From contig NZ_CP015318.1 in assembly GCF_001686985.1 (NCBI RefSeq), forward strand, positions 2,044,001 through 2,108,000: a stretch of 64,000 nt of DNA, read 5' to 3'. The position numbers and the translations under genes are program-made. The notes under the pieces were generated by a model that worked only from the letters and a program-made list of their open reading frames with translations, searched no databases and was not told the DNA's origin. This document shows, in pieces, positions 1-10,353 of this stretch; position 1 is the first letter of the stretch, and every line of letters begins with the position of its first letter. The stretch comes from Mesorhizobium amorphae CCNWGS0123. Its GTDB lineage: Bacteria; Pseudomonadota; Alphaproteobacteria; Rhizobiales; Rhizobiaceae.

Positions 1-1073
<1,073 letters not shown>

Positions 1074-1096
1074 TCCAGAACAAAGCTATGCCTAGC

Positions 1097-1130
1097 AAAA
1101 AAAGGTGCGGGCCGTGGCCCGCGCCTTTTT
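1097..1130 (+). terminator. Intrinsic terminator of katG
   Basis: A 10-bp GC-rich stem (GGTGCGGGCC with GGCCCGCGCC, one G-T pair) and short loop are followed by five T residues. It sits 24 bases after the katG stop. An A-run precedes the stem, so it may also terminate the convergent aqpZ transcript. Confidence 0.9.
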
Positions 1131-1146
1131 CGTTAGGCTGAACCTG

Positions 1147-1824
1147 TCAGTCCTTCTCGAAGATACGTGCCTTGGCGACCACGCCGGCAATGGCGCCGCC
1201 GATCAGCGGGGCGACGATGAACAGCCACAGCTGGCTGAGGGCCGCACCGCCCGTAAACAGCGCCGGACCGATCGAACGGGCCGGATTGACCGAGGTGCCG
1301 GTGACCGGGATCATGGCGAAGTGGATGCCCGCCAGTGTCAGGCCGATGACCAGCCCGGCAAACGCCGTCGAGTGCTTTTCCGCGGTGACGCCGAGGGTCA
1401 CGGTGACGAAGGTGAAGGTGCCGATAAGCTCCCACAGGAAGGCCGAGCTGACGCCCCATTTCGCCTCGTCCCAGCCATTCGCGCCGAAACCGCCGGTATG
1501 TCCGCCAACCTGGCCGGAGACGATGATCCACAATGCCAGCGAGGCCAGGATGGCGCCGATGATCTGCGCGATCCAGTAGGGGACGACGTCCTTGGCCGGC
1601 AGCCGGCCGGCGAGGAAGACGCCGAGCGTCACCGCCGGGTTGAGATGCGCGCCCGAGATCGGGCCGATCGCATAGGCCGCCGCAATGAGGCCGATACCGA
1701 ACGCCAGGCCGATGCCTTCCTGACCGAGCGGCAGCGCGCCGCCGAAGCCGCCCGTGACCACAGAAGCCGTGCCGATGAACACCAACAGAAACGTGCCTAG
1801 AACTTCCGCCAGATAAGTCTTCAT
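1147..1824 (-). CDS. aqpZ: Aquaporin Z, water channel
   Basis: Inner-membrane water channel of the MIP family, 225 residues, the usual length. Both pore motifs are present, NPAVT in the first half and NPARS in the second, with a hydrophobic profile fitting six membrane helices and two half-helices. The selectivity-filter His in GIHFAM and Arg in NPARS point to a water channel rather than a glycerol facilitator. The start at 1824 is chosen because it opens with MKTYLAEVLGTF and has a GGAGAGG ribosome site 4 bases upstream. The longer frame reaching 1938 lacks family similarity. Monocistronic, convergent with katG. Confidence 0.95.
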   Translation of the reverse strand: MKTYLAEVLGTFLLVFIGTASVVTGGFGGALPLGQEGIGLAFGIGLIAAAYAIGPISGAHLNPAVTLGVFLAGRLPAKDVVPYWIAQIIGAILASLALWIIVSGQVGGHTGGFGANGWDEAKWGVSSAFLWELIGTFTFVTVTLGVTAEKHSTAFAGLVIGLTLAGIHFAMIPVTGTSVNPARSIGPALFTGGAALSQLWLFIVAPLIGGAIAGVVAKARIFEKD

Positions 1825-2171
1825 TGCCCTCTCCTCGTATCGATCCGCGGTTGCGCTTTTTCTGCGATGCGAATCATGGCCGCAAGAGTATTCGCAACCG
1901 GAAAACTTGGAAAGAAGAGCGCTTGCTCCAGCCGGCATGCTTGTGCACGCCAGTCGCGCGCATTAGAGAGCTTTAATGTATTGATCGAATTGTTTCGTTG
2001 TGGCTGGAAAACGACTGCTTTTTCGGGCGGCTCGCAGGATGCATGCCATCGGACCTTCGCCACATTCGGCGTCGGCCGTGTCGCCATGGGCAAACGGAAC
2101 TATTTCAATCTGGGCATGAAAGGCTCTAAGAGCAGGGCCGGACATGAATTGCTGAGCATCGGAAGACGAGA
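1825..2171. other. Intergenic region between aqpZ and the methyltransferase
   Basis: 347 bases without a convincing gene. It must hold the divergent promoters of aqpZ and the downstream methyltransferase. Short frames here have no recognisable similarity and no good ribosome sites. No repeat or hairpin of note was seen. Confidence 0.5.
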
Positions 2172-3461
2172 ATGCGACTGGGCGGAAGGTTGGCGGCGGC
2201 CATCGAAGTGCTGGAAGACATTGGCCGGCGCCACCGGCCGGTGGCCGATGCGCTGAAGGATTGGGGCCTGTCGCACCGCTTCGCCGGCGGCGGCGACCGC
2301 GCGGCGATCGGCAACATCGTCTATGACGCGCTGCGCCGCAGGCGCTCCGCCGGCTGGCTGCTGGGCCAGGACACGCCGCGCGCCATCGGCTTCGGCGCGT
2401 TGCTGCTCGAATGGGGGCAGACGGCGCAGTCGCTGAATGACGCTCTCGACGGAGACAAGTTCGCGCCGCCGCTGCTCGACGCCGACGAACTGAAGGCGCT
2501 CGCCACCCGCCGGCCCGAAGACGCGCCGGAAGCAGTGCGCGCGGATATTCCCGACTGGTGCGAACCGCTCTTCGAACGGGCTTTTGGCGAGGCCTGGGTC
2601 GAAGAGGGGGCTGCCCTTGCCACCCGCCCGCCGCTCGACCTGCGGGTCAACACGCTGCAGGCCGATCGCGGCAAGGTGCTGGTAGAACTCGCCGACACCG
2701 GCGCCAAGTCGGCGCGCCTTGCGCCGCAGGGCATCCGCATCCCGCCGATCGACGGCGACGGCCGGCACCCCAACGTGCAGGCCGAGCCCGCCTTTCAGAA
2801 AGGTTGGTTCGAGGTCCAGGACGAGGGCTCGCAGATCGTCGCCGCACTGACAGGTGCTGAGGCCGGAATGCAGGTGCTCGACTATTGCGCCGGCGCCGGC
2901 GGCAAGACGCTGGCGCTGTCGGCCGAGATGGGCAATCGCGGCCAGATCTTCGCCCATGACGCCGAAAAGGCGCGCCTGGCGCCGATCTTCGACCGCATGC
3001 GCCGTTCGGAAAACCGCAACATCCAGATCGTCAGCAAGCCGGCGGAACTCGCGCCGCTGTCAGGCCATATGGACATCGTGCTTGTCGACGCGCCTTGCAC
3101 CGGCAGCGGCACCTGGCGGCGCCGCCCCGATGCCAAATGGCGGCTGACGCAGAGACAGCTCGACCAGCGCAAGGGCGAGCAGTCGGCAATCCTCGACGCG
3201 GCGAAGGCGTTCGTCAAACCCGGCGGCCTGCTGGTCTACATCACCTGTTCGGTGTTCGACGCAGAAAACAGCGACCAGGTCGCGGCCTTCCGTGAACGCC
3301 ACGACGGCTTTAGCGCGGTCGATCACCGGGCGCTCTGGGACGGCCATTTTCCGGGCCATGCAGCGGCCGCGCGCATTGGCGCTGCCGGCGGCATTTCGCT
3401 GTCGCCGGCACTCAGCGCCACGGACGGGTTTTACCTCTGCGCGCTGCGCCGGTCAGGCTGA
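2172..3461 (+). CDS. RsmB/NOP2-family RNA (cytosine-5) methyltransferase
   Basis: S-adenosylmethionine-dependent methyltransferase acting on cytosine C5 in RNA, 429 residues. The N-terminal part (about 1-130) resembles the NusB-like helical region of RsmB. The catalytic domain carries the SAM loop VLDYCAGAGGKT near residue 235, motif IV DAPCTGSGTWRRRPD near 305 and motif VI ITCSVF near 357, so both Cys residues of the m5C mechanism are present. The probable target is 16S rRNA, but rhizobia carry several paralogues and this one cannot be assigned to position 967 from sequence alone. Stands alone, ahead of the thioesterase gene. Confidence 0.9.
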   Translation: MRLGGRLAAAIEVLEDIGRRHRPVADALKDWGLSHRFAGGGDRAAIGNIVYDALRRRRSAGWLLGQDTPRAIGFGALLLEWGQTAQSLNDALDGDKFAPPLLDADELKALATRRPEDAPEAVRADIPDWCEPLFERAFGEAWVEEGAALATRPPLDLRVNTLQADRGKVLVELADTGAKSARLAPQGIRIPPIDGDGRHPNVQAEPAFQKGWFEVQDEGSQIVAALTGAEAGMQVLDYCAGAGGKTLALSAEMGNRGQIFAHDAEKARLAPIFDRMRRSENRNIQIVSKPAELAPLSGHMDIVLVDAPCTGSGTWRRRPDAKWRLTQRQLDQRKGEQSAILDAAKAFVKPGGLLVYITCSVFDAENSDQVAAFRERHDGFSAVDHRALWDGHFPGHAAAARIGAAGGISLSPALSATDGFYLCALRRSG

Positions 3462-3595
3462 TCGTTTTGCCGGCCAACGGAGTTGGCATCGGCTCAGGCA
3501 GGGCGGCAGGCCGATTGCTGCACTGCAGCATTAGCGATTGCCTGCCGCCCATGCCTCTGCGATAAGCTTGACTAGTGCAATGAAGGCGAAGGCCA

Positions 3596-4054
3596 ATGGC
3601 AGCAAAGATCGTACCCGCTCCGGATTATGAGGACCGCGTCAGGACGTCGTTTGCGCGTCAGAAAGCAATGACGACCATCGGCGCCGAACTGACCCTGGTC
3701 ACGCCCGGCATCATCGAGATCGAGATGCCCTATTCGGCGGCGCTCACCCAGCAACACGGCTTTTTGCATGCCGGCGTCATCTCGACGGCGCTGGACTCGG
3801 CCTGCGGCTACGCGGCGTTCTCGCTGATGCCGGAGAATTCCACTGTGTTGACCATCGAGTTCAAGGTCAATCTCCTGGCGCCGGGCAGGGGCGAGCGCTT
3901 CTTGTTCCGAGGCTCGGTGACCAAGCCCGGCCGCACCATCATCGTCGCCGACGGCCAGGCCTATGCCTTCGCCGCCGACGGCGAAGCCAAGCTGATCGCC
4001 ACCATGACCGGCACGATGATGACTGTGGTCGACCGCGATGGCATTGCAGGGTGA
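3596..4054 (+). CDS. PaaI-type hotdog thioesterase
   Basis: Small acyl-CoA thioesterase of the hotdog fold, 152 residues. The motif HGFLHAGVISTALDSACGYAA carries the His-Gly and the Asp expected for PaaI/YbgC-like enzymes that hydrolyse aromatic or medium-chain acyl-CoA. The beta-strand part TIEFKVNLLAPGRGERF is also typical. The start at 3596 follows AAGGCGAAGGCCA. It lies between an RNA methyltransferase and a nucleosidase, which gives no substrate clue. Confidence 0.85.
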   Translation: MAAKIVPAPDYEDRVRTSFARQKAMTTIGAELTLVTPGIIEIEMPYSAALTQQHGFLHAGVISTALDSACGYAAFSLMPENSTVLTIEFKVNLLAPGRGERFLFRGSVTKPGRTIIVADGQAYAFAADGEAKLIATMTGTMMTVVDRDGIAG

Positions 4055-4118
4055 GAGCCCGGTTCGCCGAAGGCGAATTGAAAGGTCCGGTGGACCTTTC
4101 AAAGGGCTCGAACCGGGG
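4055..4118. repeat. Rhizobial intergenic palindromic repeat
   Basis: Nested palindromes just after the thioesterase stop. Outer arms are CCCGGTTCG (4058-4066) and CGAACCGGG (4109-4117). Inside are TTCGCC/GGCGAA (4063-4068, 4072-4077) and TGAAAGGTCC/GGACCTTTCA (4079-4088, 4092-4101). The form resembles the REP/RIME-like elements scattered through Mesorhizobium and related genomes, and the transcript could form stacked hairpins. Confidence 0.7.
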
Positions 4119-4161
4119 AGCTGCCGCAGGTAGCGGGCCCCCGGCCAGCAGGGAGAATTGA

Positions 4162-4827
4162 ATGACTGGCAAGGCATCCGTTGACCAGACTATGCTGTCG
4201 GGCAAGTCCGTCCTCTTCGTCATGGCGGTGGAGGCCGAGTACGGTCCGCATCTCAAGCGCCTGTTCACGCCTGTCATGACCGGCGTCGGGCCGGTCGAGG
4301 CCGGTGTCAGGCTGGGCGCCGAGTTTGCCCGGCTGAAGGCCGAAAAGATGCTGCCGGATCTCGTCGTCTCGCTTGGCTCGGCCGGCAGCCGGACGCTGGA
4401 GCAGACTGAAATCTACCAGGTGGTTTCGGTCGCCTATCGCGACATCGATGCTTCGCCCCTGGGCTTCGAGAAGGGCGCCACGCCGTTTCTCGACCTGCCG
4501 GTGGCAGTGCCTTTGCCGTTCAGAATTCCCGGCATCAGGCAGGCGACGCTGTCGACCGGTGGCGCGGTCATTTCCGGCGCCGCCTATGATGCCATCGCCG
4601 CCGATATGGTCGACATGGAGACCTTCGCCTGCCTGCGGGCCTGCCAGCTTTTCGGCCTGCCGCTGATCGGCCTGCGCGGCATTTCCGACGGCGCCGCCGA
4701 CCTGAAGCACGTCAATGACTGGAAGGAATATCTGCACGTCATCGACGAGAAGCTGGCCGGTGCGGTCGGGCGGCTTGAGCAGGCGATCGCCTCAGATGCG
4801 CTGCAGCTTGCTTCAGAAGGCGTCTGA
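4162..4827 (+). CDS. MTA/SAH nucleosidase-family protein
   Basis: Nucleoside phosphorylase/nucleosidase superfamily protein, 221 residues, likely cleaving 5'-methylthioadenosine or S-adenosylhomocysteine in the cytoplasm. It shows the N-terminal strand SVLFVMAVEAEYGPHL, the Gly-rich LVVSLGSAGS, the purine/ribose-site Glu in VDMETFA near residue 149 and the catalytic Asp in GISDGA near residue 174. The start follows GGGAGAATTG, a good ribosome site. The next gene is guaA, so a purine-salvage context is possible but not proven. Confidence 0.8.
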   Translation: MTGKASVDQTMLSGKSVLFVMAVEAEYGPHLKRLFTPVMTGVGPVEAGVRLGAEFARLKAEKMLPDLVVSLGSAGSRTLEQTEIYQVVSVAYRDIDASPLGFEKGATPFLDLPVAVPLPFRIPGIRQATLSTGGAVISGAAYDAIAADMVDMETFACLRACQLFGLPLIGLRGISDGAADLKHVNDWKEYLHVIDEKLAGAVGRLEQAIASDALQLASEGV

Positions 4828-4891
4828 CCGGATTGACGGTGCGGCCCCGCAACCCATTGCGCCGACTCATTTCTTTCTCTAAACGCTCGCC

Positions 4892-6454
4892 ATGAAGACA
4901 GCCAATCACCCCGACACCGTCCTGATTGTCGATTTCGGCAGCCAGTTTACGCAGCTCATCGCCCGCCGCATCCGCGAGGCCGGCGTGTTTTCCGAGATCG
5001 TGCCGTTCCAGTCGGCCGAGGCGGCCTTCAAGCGCATCAATCCCAAAGCGGTGATCCTCTCCGGCGGTCCGGCATCGACCTCCGACATCGGCAGCCCGCG
5101 CGCGCCGCAAATCGTCTTCGATGCCGGCGTGCCGGTGCTCGGCATCTGCTACGGCCAGATGACGCTATGCGTGCAGATGGGCGGCGTCGCCGAAAGTTCC
5201 GACCATCGCGAATTCGGCCGCGCCTATGTCGAGATCGAGAAGGACAACCCGCTGTTCGAGGGCCTGTGGGCGCCCGGCCAGCGCCACCAGGTGTGGATGA
5301 GCCATGGCGATCGCGTCATCTCCTTGCCCAAGGGCTTCGAGGTGTTCGGCCGGTCGGAAGGCTCGCCCTTCGCCATCTTCGGCAATGTCGAGCGCAAGAT
5401 GTACGGCATCATGTTCCACCCCGAAGTGGTGCACACGCCGGACGGCGCAAAGCTGCTGCGGAATTTCGTTCACAACATCGCCGGCATCGAAGGCGACTGG
5501 ACGATGCGGGCCTATCGCGAGCACGCGGTCGAGACCATCCGCAAGCAGGTCGGCAAGGGCAAGGTCATCTGCGCGCTGTCGGGCGGCGTCGATTCCTCGG
5601 TCGCGGCACTGCTGATCCATGAGGCGGTCGGCGACCAGCTGACCTGCATCCTCGTCGACCACGGGCTGATGCGCAAGGACGAGGCGGCAGGCGTGGTGGC
5701 GATGTTTCGCCAGCACTACAATCTGCCGCTGATCCTGGTCGACGCTTCGGATCGTTTCATCTCGGCGCTGGAAGGCGAGTCCGACCCCGAGAAGAAGCGC
5801 AAGACCATCGGCCGGCTGTTCATCGAAGTGTTCGAGGAAGAGGCACAAAAACTCGGCGGCGCCGATTTCCTGGCCCAGGGCACGCTCTATCCCGACGTCA
5901 TCGAAAGCGTCTCCTTCACCGGCGGCCCGTCGGTGACCATCAAGTCGCACCACAATGTCGGCGGCCTGCCCGAGCGCATGAACATGCAGCTGGTCGAGCC
6001 GCTGCGCGAACTGTTCAAGGACGAGGTCAGGGCGCTCGGCAAGGAGCTTGGCCTGCCCGAGAGCTTCATTGGCCGCCATCCCTTCCCCGGCCCCGGTCTC
6101 GCCATCCGCTGCCCGGGCGGCATCTCTCGCGAAAAGCTGGAGATCCTGCGCGAGGCCGACGCCATCTATCTCGACGAGATCCGCAAGGCCGGCCTGTACG
6201 ACGCCATCTGGCAGGCCTTTGCCGTGCTTCTTCCCGTGCAGACCGTCGGCGTGATGGGCGACGGCCGCACCTACGAGTTCGTCTGCGCCCTGCGCGCCGT
6301 GACGTCCGTCGACGGCATGACGGCGGATTTCTACCACTACGACATGGCCTTCCTCGGCGCCGCCGCCACCCGCATCATCAACGAAGTGCGCGGCATCAAC
6401 CGCGTCGTCTACGACGTGACCTCAAAGCCGCCCGGCACCATTGAGTGGGAGTGA
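4892..6454 (+). CDS. guaA: GMP synthase (glutamine-hydrolysing)
   Basis: Converts XMP to GMP using glutamine and ATP, the last step of GMP synthesis. The 520 residues have the canonical layout. A class I glutamine amidotransferase domain has the nucleophile Cys in LGICYGQM near residue 85 and catalytic HPEV near 177. The ATP-pyrophosphatase domain has the P-loop SGGVDSS near 229. The C-terminal dimerisation domain ends in KPPGTIEWE. Full length and intact. The ATG at 4892 has only a weak ribosome site upstream, but [18 protein letters not shown] matches family N-termini. Confidence 0.98.
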   Translation: MKTANHPDTVLIVDFGSQFTQLIARRIREAGVFSEIVPFQSAEAAFKRINPKAVILSGGPASTSDIGSPRAPQIVFDAGVPVLGICYGQMTLCVQMGGVAESSDHREFGRAYVEIEKDNPLFEGLWAPGQRHQVWMSHGDRVISLPKGFEVFGRSEGSPFAIFGNVERKMYGIMFHPEVVHTPDGAKLLRNFVHNIAGIEGDWTMRAYREHAVETIRKQVGKGKVICALSGGVDSSVAALLIHEAVGDQLTCILVDHGLMRKDEAAGVVAMFRQHYNLPLILVDASDRFISALEGESDPEKKRKTIGRLFIEVFEEEAQKLGGADFLAQGTLYPDVIESVSFTGGPSVTIKSHHNVGGLPERMNMQLVEPLRELFKDEVRALGKELGLPESFIGRHPFPGPGLAIRCPGGISREKLEILREADAIYLDEIRKAGLYDAIWQAFAVLLPVQTVGVMGDGRTYEFVCALRAVTSVDGMTADFYHYDMAFLGAAATRIINEVRGINRVVYDVTSKPPGTIEWE

Positions 6455-6857
6455 CGCAAACGGCGGCGTTACCGCAGTTTCGGTGGCGACTTTCACTGTC
6501 GAAAATTGTTTTCGTGTCCATATCGCACTTCCGCTGAACTGGCATTCTCGATCTCCGATCTGCGCCCACGTCCCCTATGATGTAAAGACCTTTCAAAAAG
6601 AGAGAGGGCTACAGCGTAGAATGACGTGCACAAAGGCGGGTCTGCTTCGCGCAGCATGTCCGCCATTCCTGGCGAAGCGCAGCCTTCCCGAAAGCGGTCA
6701 TCGCTCAACCTACCCCCCAAAGGCTGGTAGGGAGGGGCTCTGCTGGTCCACTTTCGAGCATACATGTTTTCGCTCGGTGCTTCGGCGCAAGTTGAAGCAC
6801 TAATGGCCTGTGCATGTTTCTCTCCAGGTTTTGCGGTTTACCAGCCCAACGCTACTG
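6455..6857. other. Intergenic region between guaA and the apionate locus
   Basis: 403 bases with no supported gene. It contains an imperfect hairpin GGCGGG...TCCGCC (6635-6664, loop rich in TTCGCGC) and a perfect inverted repeat GTGCTTC/GAAGCAC (6777-6783, 6794-6800). Neither is followed by a T-run. It separates the housekeeping block from the oppositely oriented catabolic block. Confidence 0.5.
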
Positions 6858-8192
6858 TCAACTGCGAAGGCCGTCACGGATGGACGAGAAATAGCGGTCG
6901 GTTCCTACCTGCCCACCCTTTAACGCGACCTCTAGCCCGTCGATCGCCTCGATGCTGGAATGGGCAACGCAGAGCGGCGAGCCAGGCGACACCGGCAGCG
7001 GCATCCTGACCGTCAGCGCATCGACGCCCATCTGGCCGAGCGCATGGCTCGACGTGTCGCCGCCGGCGATGACCACTCGCTTCAATTTCTGTTCGATCGT
7101 CAGTTCGCGAAGCAGCGCGCCGAGGCCGCGGCTGAGCTTGTGGCGGGCGCCTTCCTGGCGGTCGATCTCGGCACCGCGGTCGGCCTTAGGCCCGAGCGCC
7201 GTGTAGAGGATGACGCTGCGCCCCGCCTGCAGGCTGCCGCAACCGGCTGCCGCCGCGCGGGCGATTGCGTTTTCGGAACTCTCCGAGATCAGCTCGACCG
7301 GGTCGACCTCGATCCCGTCGAAGCCGTCGGTCAGAGCATGCCGGATTTGCCGTTCCGTCGTCGGCGAGCAGCTGCCCGACACCACCGCGATCCGGTCGGC
7401 CACGCCCGGTGGCAAAAAGCGAGGCTCGGCGTGCACGGTCGCGGTCTCAGCCCATGCAGCGAGCAGCGCATATTCGATGCCCGAGGAGCCGACGACGAAG
7501 GTGCCCCCCGGCCTGCGCGTGCGCCATAGCTCCTTTCCGGCAAGCGTCTGGGTCTCCCGGCTGTCGACGTCGACGAGCACGATGGCCGCGCCATTCTCTA
7601 CAAGGCGATCGAACGCTTGCGACCGCGAGGCGGACTGCAGCGTCGCCAGATCGAGCAGTCCCGAGGCAAGCCGGGTCTGCCGCGACAGATGGATCAAAAG
7701 ATCGGCCTCGTCCATCGGCGTCGCCGGATGGCGGCGCATCACCGGATGGCGGTCGATGCGGTAGTATTTGTCGCGATAGGCGGCGAACAGATGGCCGAAG
7801 GCGGTGTAGCGCTTGAGCTGCGGCGCGCCGACCACGAGCGGCACGCTCTCCTGCGCGAACACCGAGCGACCGATCTCGATCGCGCGGCCGATGCTGCCGA
7901 TCGTCGGGCTGGAATCGAAGGTCGAGCAGACCTTGTAGTGGCAGATTTCGGCCCCAAGCGTCTTCAGCCAGGCGAAGGCATCCTTGAGGTGCGTATCCAT
8001 CCATTGCGGGGACTCGCTGCGGCTGGAGCCGGCCAGACCGACGGCGCGGCAGTGGGCGAACTGCGCCAGCTGAGCTTCGTCCGGCTGGCGCATGAACAGC
8101 ACAGTCGGTATGCCACCGAGCTCAAGCGCTTCCATGACGTCGGTCGAGCCGGTGAGGTCGTCGCCATAATAGCTGAGCAGAAGGTCCTGCAT
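6858..8192 (-). CDS. oiaK: 3-oxo-isoapionate kinase (DUF1537 four-carbon acid sugar kinase)
   Basis: ATP-dependent kinase of the DUF1537 family, 444 residues, about the usual length. The N-terminal substrate domain opens with YYGDDLTGSTD and the C-terminal nucleotide domain has IAGGDTSSHALGQMG near residue 377. Family members phosphorylate four-carbon acid sugars and related compounds. The place directly after a RuBisCO-like protein gene (3 bases apart), beside apionate lactonase and oxidoisomerase genes, points to OiaK, which phosphorylates 3-oxo-isoapionate at position 4. The specific substrate is inferred from context. It is probably the second gene of a two-gene operon starting at 9446. 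Confidence 0.75.
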   Translation of the reverse strand: MQDLLLSYYGDDLTGSTDVMEALELGGIPTVLFMRQPDEAQLAQFAHCRAVGLAGSSRSESPQWMDTHLKDAFAWLKTLGAEICHYKVCSTFDSSPTIGSIGRAIEIGRSVFAQESVPLVVGAPQLKRYTAFGHLFAAYRDKYYRIDRHPVMRRHPATPMDEADLLIHLSRQTRLASGLLDLATLQSASRSQAFDRLVENGAAIVLVDVDSRETQTLAGKELWRTRRPGGTFVVGSSGIEYALLAAWAETATVHAEPRFLPPGVADRIAVVSGSCSPTTERQIRHALTDGFDGIEVDPVELISESSENAIARAAAAGCGSLQAGRSVILYTALGPKADRGAEIDRQEGARHKLSRGLGALLRELTIEQKLKRVVIAGGDTSSHALGQMGVDALTVRMPLPVSPGSPLCVAHSSIEAIDGLEVALKGGQVGTDRYFSSIRDGLRS

Positions 8193-8195
8193 GGC

Positions 8196-9446
8196 TCAAG
8201 CCGCCTTGCCGTCGCCGAATTTCTCGATCGAATGCGCCAGCTCCGCATGGCTCCTGGCAAAGTCCGCCAGCGGAATGCCATCGACCGCCGCCTGCCAGGC
8301 CTGCTGCACGGCGCGCACGCCGGCGCCCGGTCCGTCCGGATGGCTGACGATGCCGCCGCCGCACAGATAGAGCAGGTCGACCGTGCGGCCGGTGCGCTGA
8401 TATGTTTCCGGCGCCTGGCCACCCCATTGGCCCGATCCCGCCACCGGCAGGGCGCAATCATCAGGCGAAAACAGCGGCGTCGTCACCGCCTCGAAGGAAC
8501 GGACGAAGGAGTCGTCCGGCTCCCAGTATTTCGAGCCGATGCCGTTGATCTGTAACTGGTCGACGCCGAGCAGCCGCCAGAACTGCTGCCAGACCCTGAA
8601 ATCCATGCCGAGCCCGGGATGGCGGGTCAGGATGTCCCAGCCATTGCGGTGGGCGTGCAGCACCAGGCTGGAGCGCTTCCTCAGGTAGGCCATGCCGCCG
8701 AAGCCGATCGAGTTGATGTTGATAACAGCGCAGTTGCCGCCGGCCTTCGCCACCAGATCGTGGTTGCGCATCATCTCGTCGGGGTCGGCATGCGAGATGC
8801 CGAAGGCATACATGACCTTCTTGCCGGTCTTCTGCTCATGATCGAGGACGAGCGGCATGATCGCCTTCACCCGCTCCGCCAACGGCGAATAGGCCGGGCT
8901 CATCAGCTTTTCATCGTCCTTGATGAAGTCGACGCCAGCCTCGATCAGCTCGCCCACCATCGCGGCCGTCTCGTGTGGTCTTAAGCCGAGCGCCGGCTTG
9001 ACGATGGTGCCGATGATCGGACGCCCCTCGACGCCGGTCAGCCTGCGGCTGCCGGCGACACCGAACTGTGGGCCGGGAAGCGCGCCCCTGAATTCTTCCG
9101 GCAGCTTCATGTCGACGACGCGGATGCCGGTGAAGCCCCTGATCGAATAGGTGCCGCCGATGGTAATGGTCATCAGCGCCGCGAGGTCGGTGCCGATCGC
9201 ATCGAACGGGAAGCCGATGTCGACATCGGCGCGCTTGAATGGGCCAGGGCCGGCGTCGGGAATGGATGGCTGCTCCGCATCGGGTAAATGCCGGATCGCC
9301 AGCACATGGGCCGCGACGCGCGCCTTCAGCTCCTCAGTCTCGCCGGGCAGCGCGACGAAGGTTCCGGTCGACTGGTCGCTGGCGATCTTGGCCGCCATCG
9401 CCTCGATGCTGCCGGACGTTTCGATGCGATAGGTGAGGATGATCAT
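8196..9446 (-). CDS. RuBisCO-like protein acting on 3-oxo-isoapionate 4-phosphate
   Basis: Form IV RuBisCO-like protein, 416 residues. The carbamylation triad of RuBisCO is kept in GVDFIKDDE (Lys176, Asp178, Glu179), as is the first catalytic Lys in GTIVKPALG (Lys150). The second Lys of the KPK motif is Ala152, so CO2 fixation on RuBP is not expected. In the described D-apionate pathways, RuBisCO-like proteins act on 3-oxo-isoapionate 4-phosphate either as decarboxylase (OiaX) or as transcarboxylase/hydrolase (OiaT, giving 3-phosphoglycerate and glycolate). No tetrulose-phosphate isomerase gene is nearby, which leans toward OiaT, but the sequence alone does not decide. Co-transcribed with the kinase gene. 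Confidence 0.8.
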   Translation of the reverse strand: MIILTYRIETSGSIEAMAAKIASDQSTGTFVALPGETEELKARVAAHVLAIRHLPDAEQPSIPDAGPGPFKRADVDIGFPFDAIGTDLAALMTITIGGTYSIRGFTGIRVVDMKLPEEFRGALPGPQFGVAGSRRLTGVEGRPIIGTIVKPALGLRPHETAAMVGELIEAGVDFIKDDEKLMSPAYSPLAERVKAIMPLVLDHEQKTGKKVMYAFGISHADPDEMMRNHDLVAKAGGNCAVININSIGFGGMAYLRKRSSLVLHAHRNGWDILTRHPGLGMDFRVWQQFWRLLGVDQLQINGIGSKYWEPDDSFVRSFEAVTTPLFSPDDCALPVAGSGQWGGQAPETYQRTGRTVDLLYLCGGGIVSHPDGPGAGVRAVQQAWQAAVDGIPLADFARSHAELAHSIEKFGDGKAA

Positions 9447-9501
9447 GGCCGGCCGTCTCGGGTCGAAAGGGGGTTCGAAAACAATTCCCTGTCGTTCGAA
9501 A

Positions 9502-9520
9502 TCTGGTATAATGAGTACAT
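9502..9520 (+). promoter_or_regulatory. Putative operator, CTGGTATAAT type, copy 1
   Basis: CTGGTATAATGAGTACAT lies in the divergent region between the RuBisCO-like gene and the FadR-type regulator gene. The core CTGGTATAAT recurs at 17771, 18838 and, reversed, 23657-23666. Here it also contains GTA-N7-TAC. It is a candidate site for the adjacent regulator. Confidence 0.55.
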
Positions 9521-9635
9521 AAGTATTGCAAGCAATATCCTGCCCAAAGGATACAGGTCCGACCGGCGGACGGGCATTCCGGGAACCGCCGCGGCAATGC
9601 TAGATAGAGCAGGGTCAAGGGAGTGATTCGCGACG

Positions 9636-10349
9636 ATGAACCGTTCGGAGCCGATCGTCCGGCGCAAGCTTTCCGATGAAGTCTTTGCGCGACTGAAGCG
9701 CCTGATCACCAGCGGCGAATTGCAGCCGGGCGACGACATGCCGTCGGAGCGCGAATTGATGGAGCGTTTCGAGGTCGGCCGGCCCGCAATTCGCGAGGCG
9801 ATGCAGGCGCTAAGCAATATGGGCCTCGTCGCTATCTCGCATGGCGAGCGTGCCAAGGTGCTGCAACTGACCGCCAAGTCGATCATCAGGCAGGTCGATG
9901 GCGCGGCCAAGATGATCCTGTCGTCGTCGAAGGACACGCTGGAGCACCTCAAAAGCGCGCGCATCTTCTTCGAGCGCGGCATGGTCCGGGAAGCCGCCGA
10001 GAAGGCCACGGCCGAGGATGTGCAGCGGTTGCGGGCCACCATTGCAGAGCAGCGCAGCTTTCGCGGCGACTCCGAAGCCTTCATCTCCGCCGACATGAAG
10101 TTCCACACCCAGATCGCGGCGATCTCGGGCAACCCGATCTATGTCGCCGTCAGCGAGGCGATGCTCGGCTGGCTGAAGGAATACCACACCGAGATGCTGA
10201 TCTGGACCGGCAAGGAAAAGTACACGCTGACCGAGCACGAGGAGATCATCGGCCGCATCGAGAAGAAGGATGCCGACGGCGCCGAAAAGGCAATGATCAA
10301 GCACCTTGAACGCTCGCGTGCCCTCTATGTGATGAATTCCGAGAAGTGA
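9636..10349 (+). CDS. FadR-type GntR regulator of the apionate locus
   Basis: Transcription factor, 237 residues. An N-terminal winged helix (about 10-75) has PSERELMERFEVGRPAIREAM, typical of GntR proteins. The C-terminal FCD ligand domain has metal-site His in MKFHTQIAAISGN and later helices. FCD proteins bind small acids as inducers. The gene is divergent from the RuBisCO-like/kinase operon and converges with the lactonase gene, whose stop lies 4 bases from its own. It is probably a repressor of the locus responding to an apionate-pathway intermediate. The ligand is inferred. Confidence 0.85.
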   Translation: MNRSEPIVRRKLSDEVFARLKRLITSGELQPGDDMPSERELMERFEVGRPAIREAMQALSNMGLVAISHGERAKVLQLTAKSIIRQVDGAAKMILSSSKDTLEHLKSARIFFERGMVREAAEKATAEDVQRLRATIAEQRSFRGDSEAFISADMKFHTQIAAISGNPIYVAVSEAMLGWLKEYHTEMLIWTGKEKYTLTEHEEIIGRIEKKDADGAEKAMIKHLERSRALYVMNSEK

Positions 10350-10353
10350 CGGT

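Noticed and set aside
5165..6337. 390-codon open frame antisense to guaA
   Set aside because: Guaranteed by the codon bias of high-GC guaA; composition is the reverse-complement pattern and no family is recognisable.
6455..6857. Hairpins after guaA as terminators
   Set aside because: Neither stem is followed by a T-run on either strand.
9504..9512. TGGTATAAT read as an extended -10 promoter for the regulator gene
   Set aside because: Possible at this site, but identical cores at 17771 and 18838 point away from the genes they precede, so an operator role explains all copies better.
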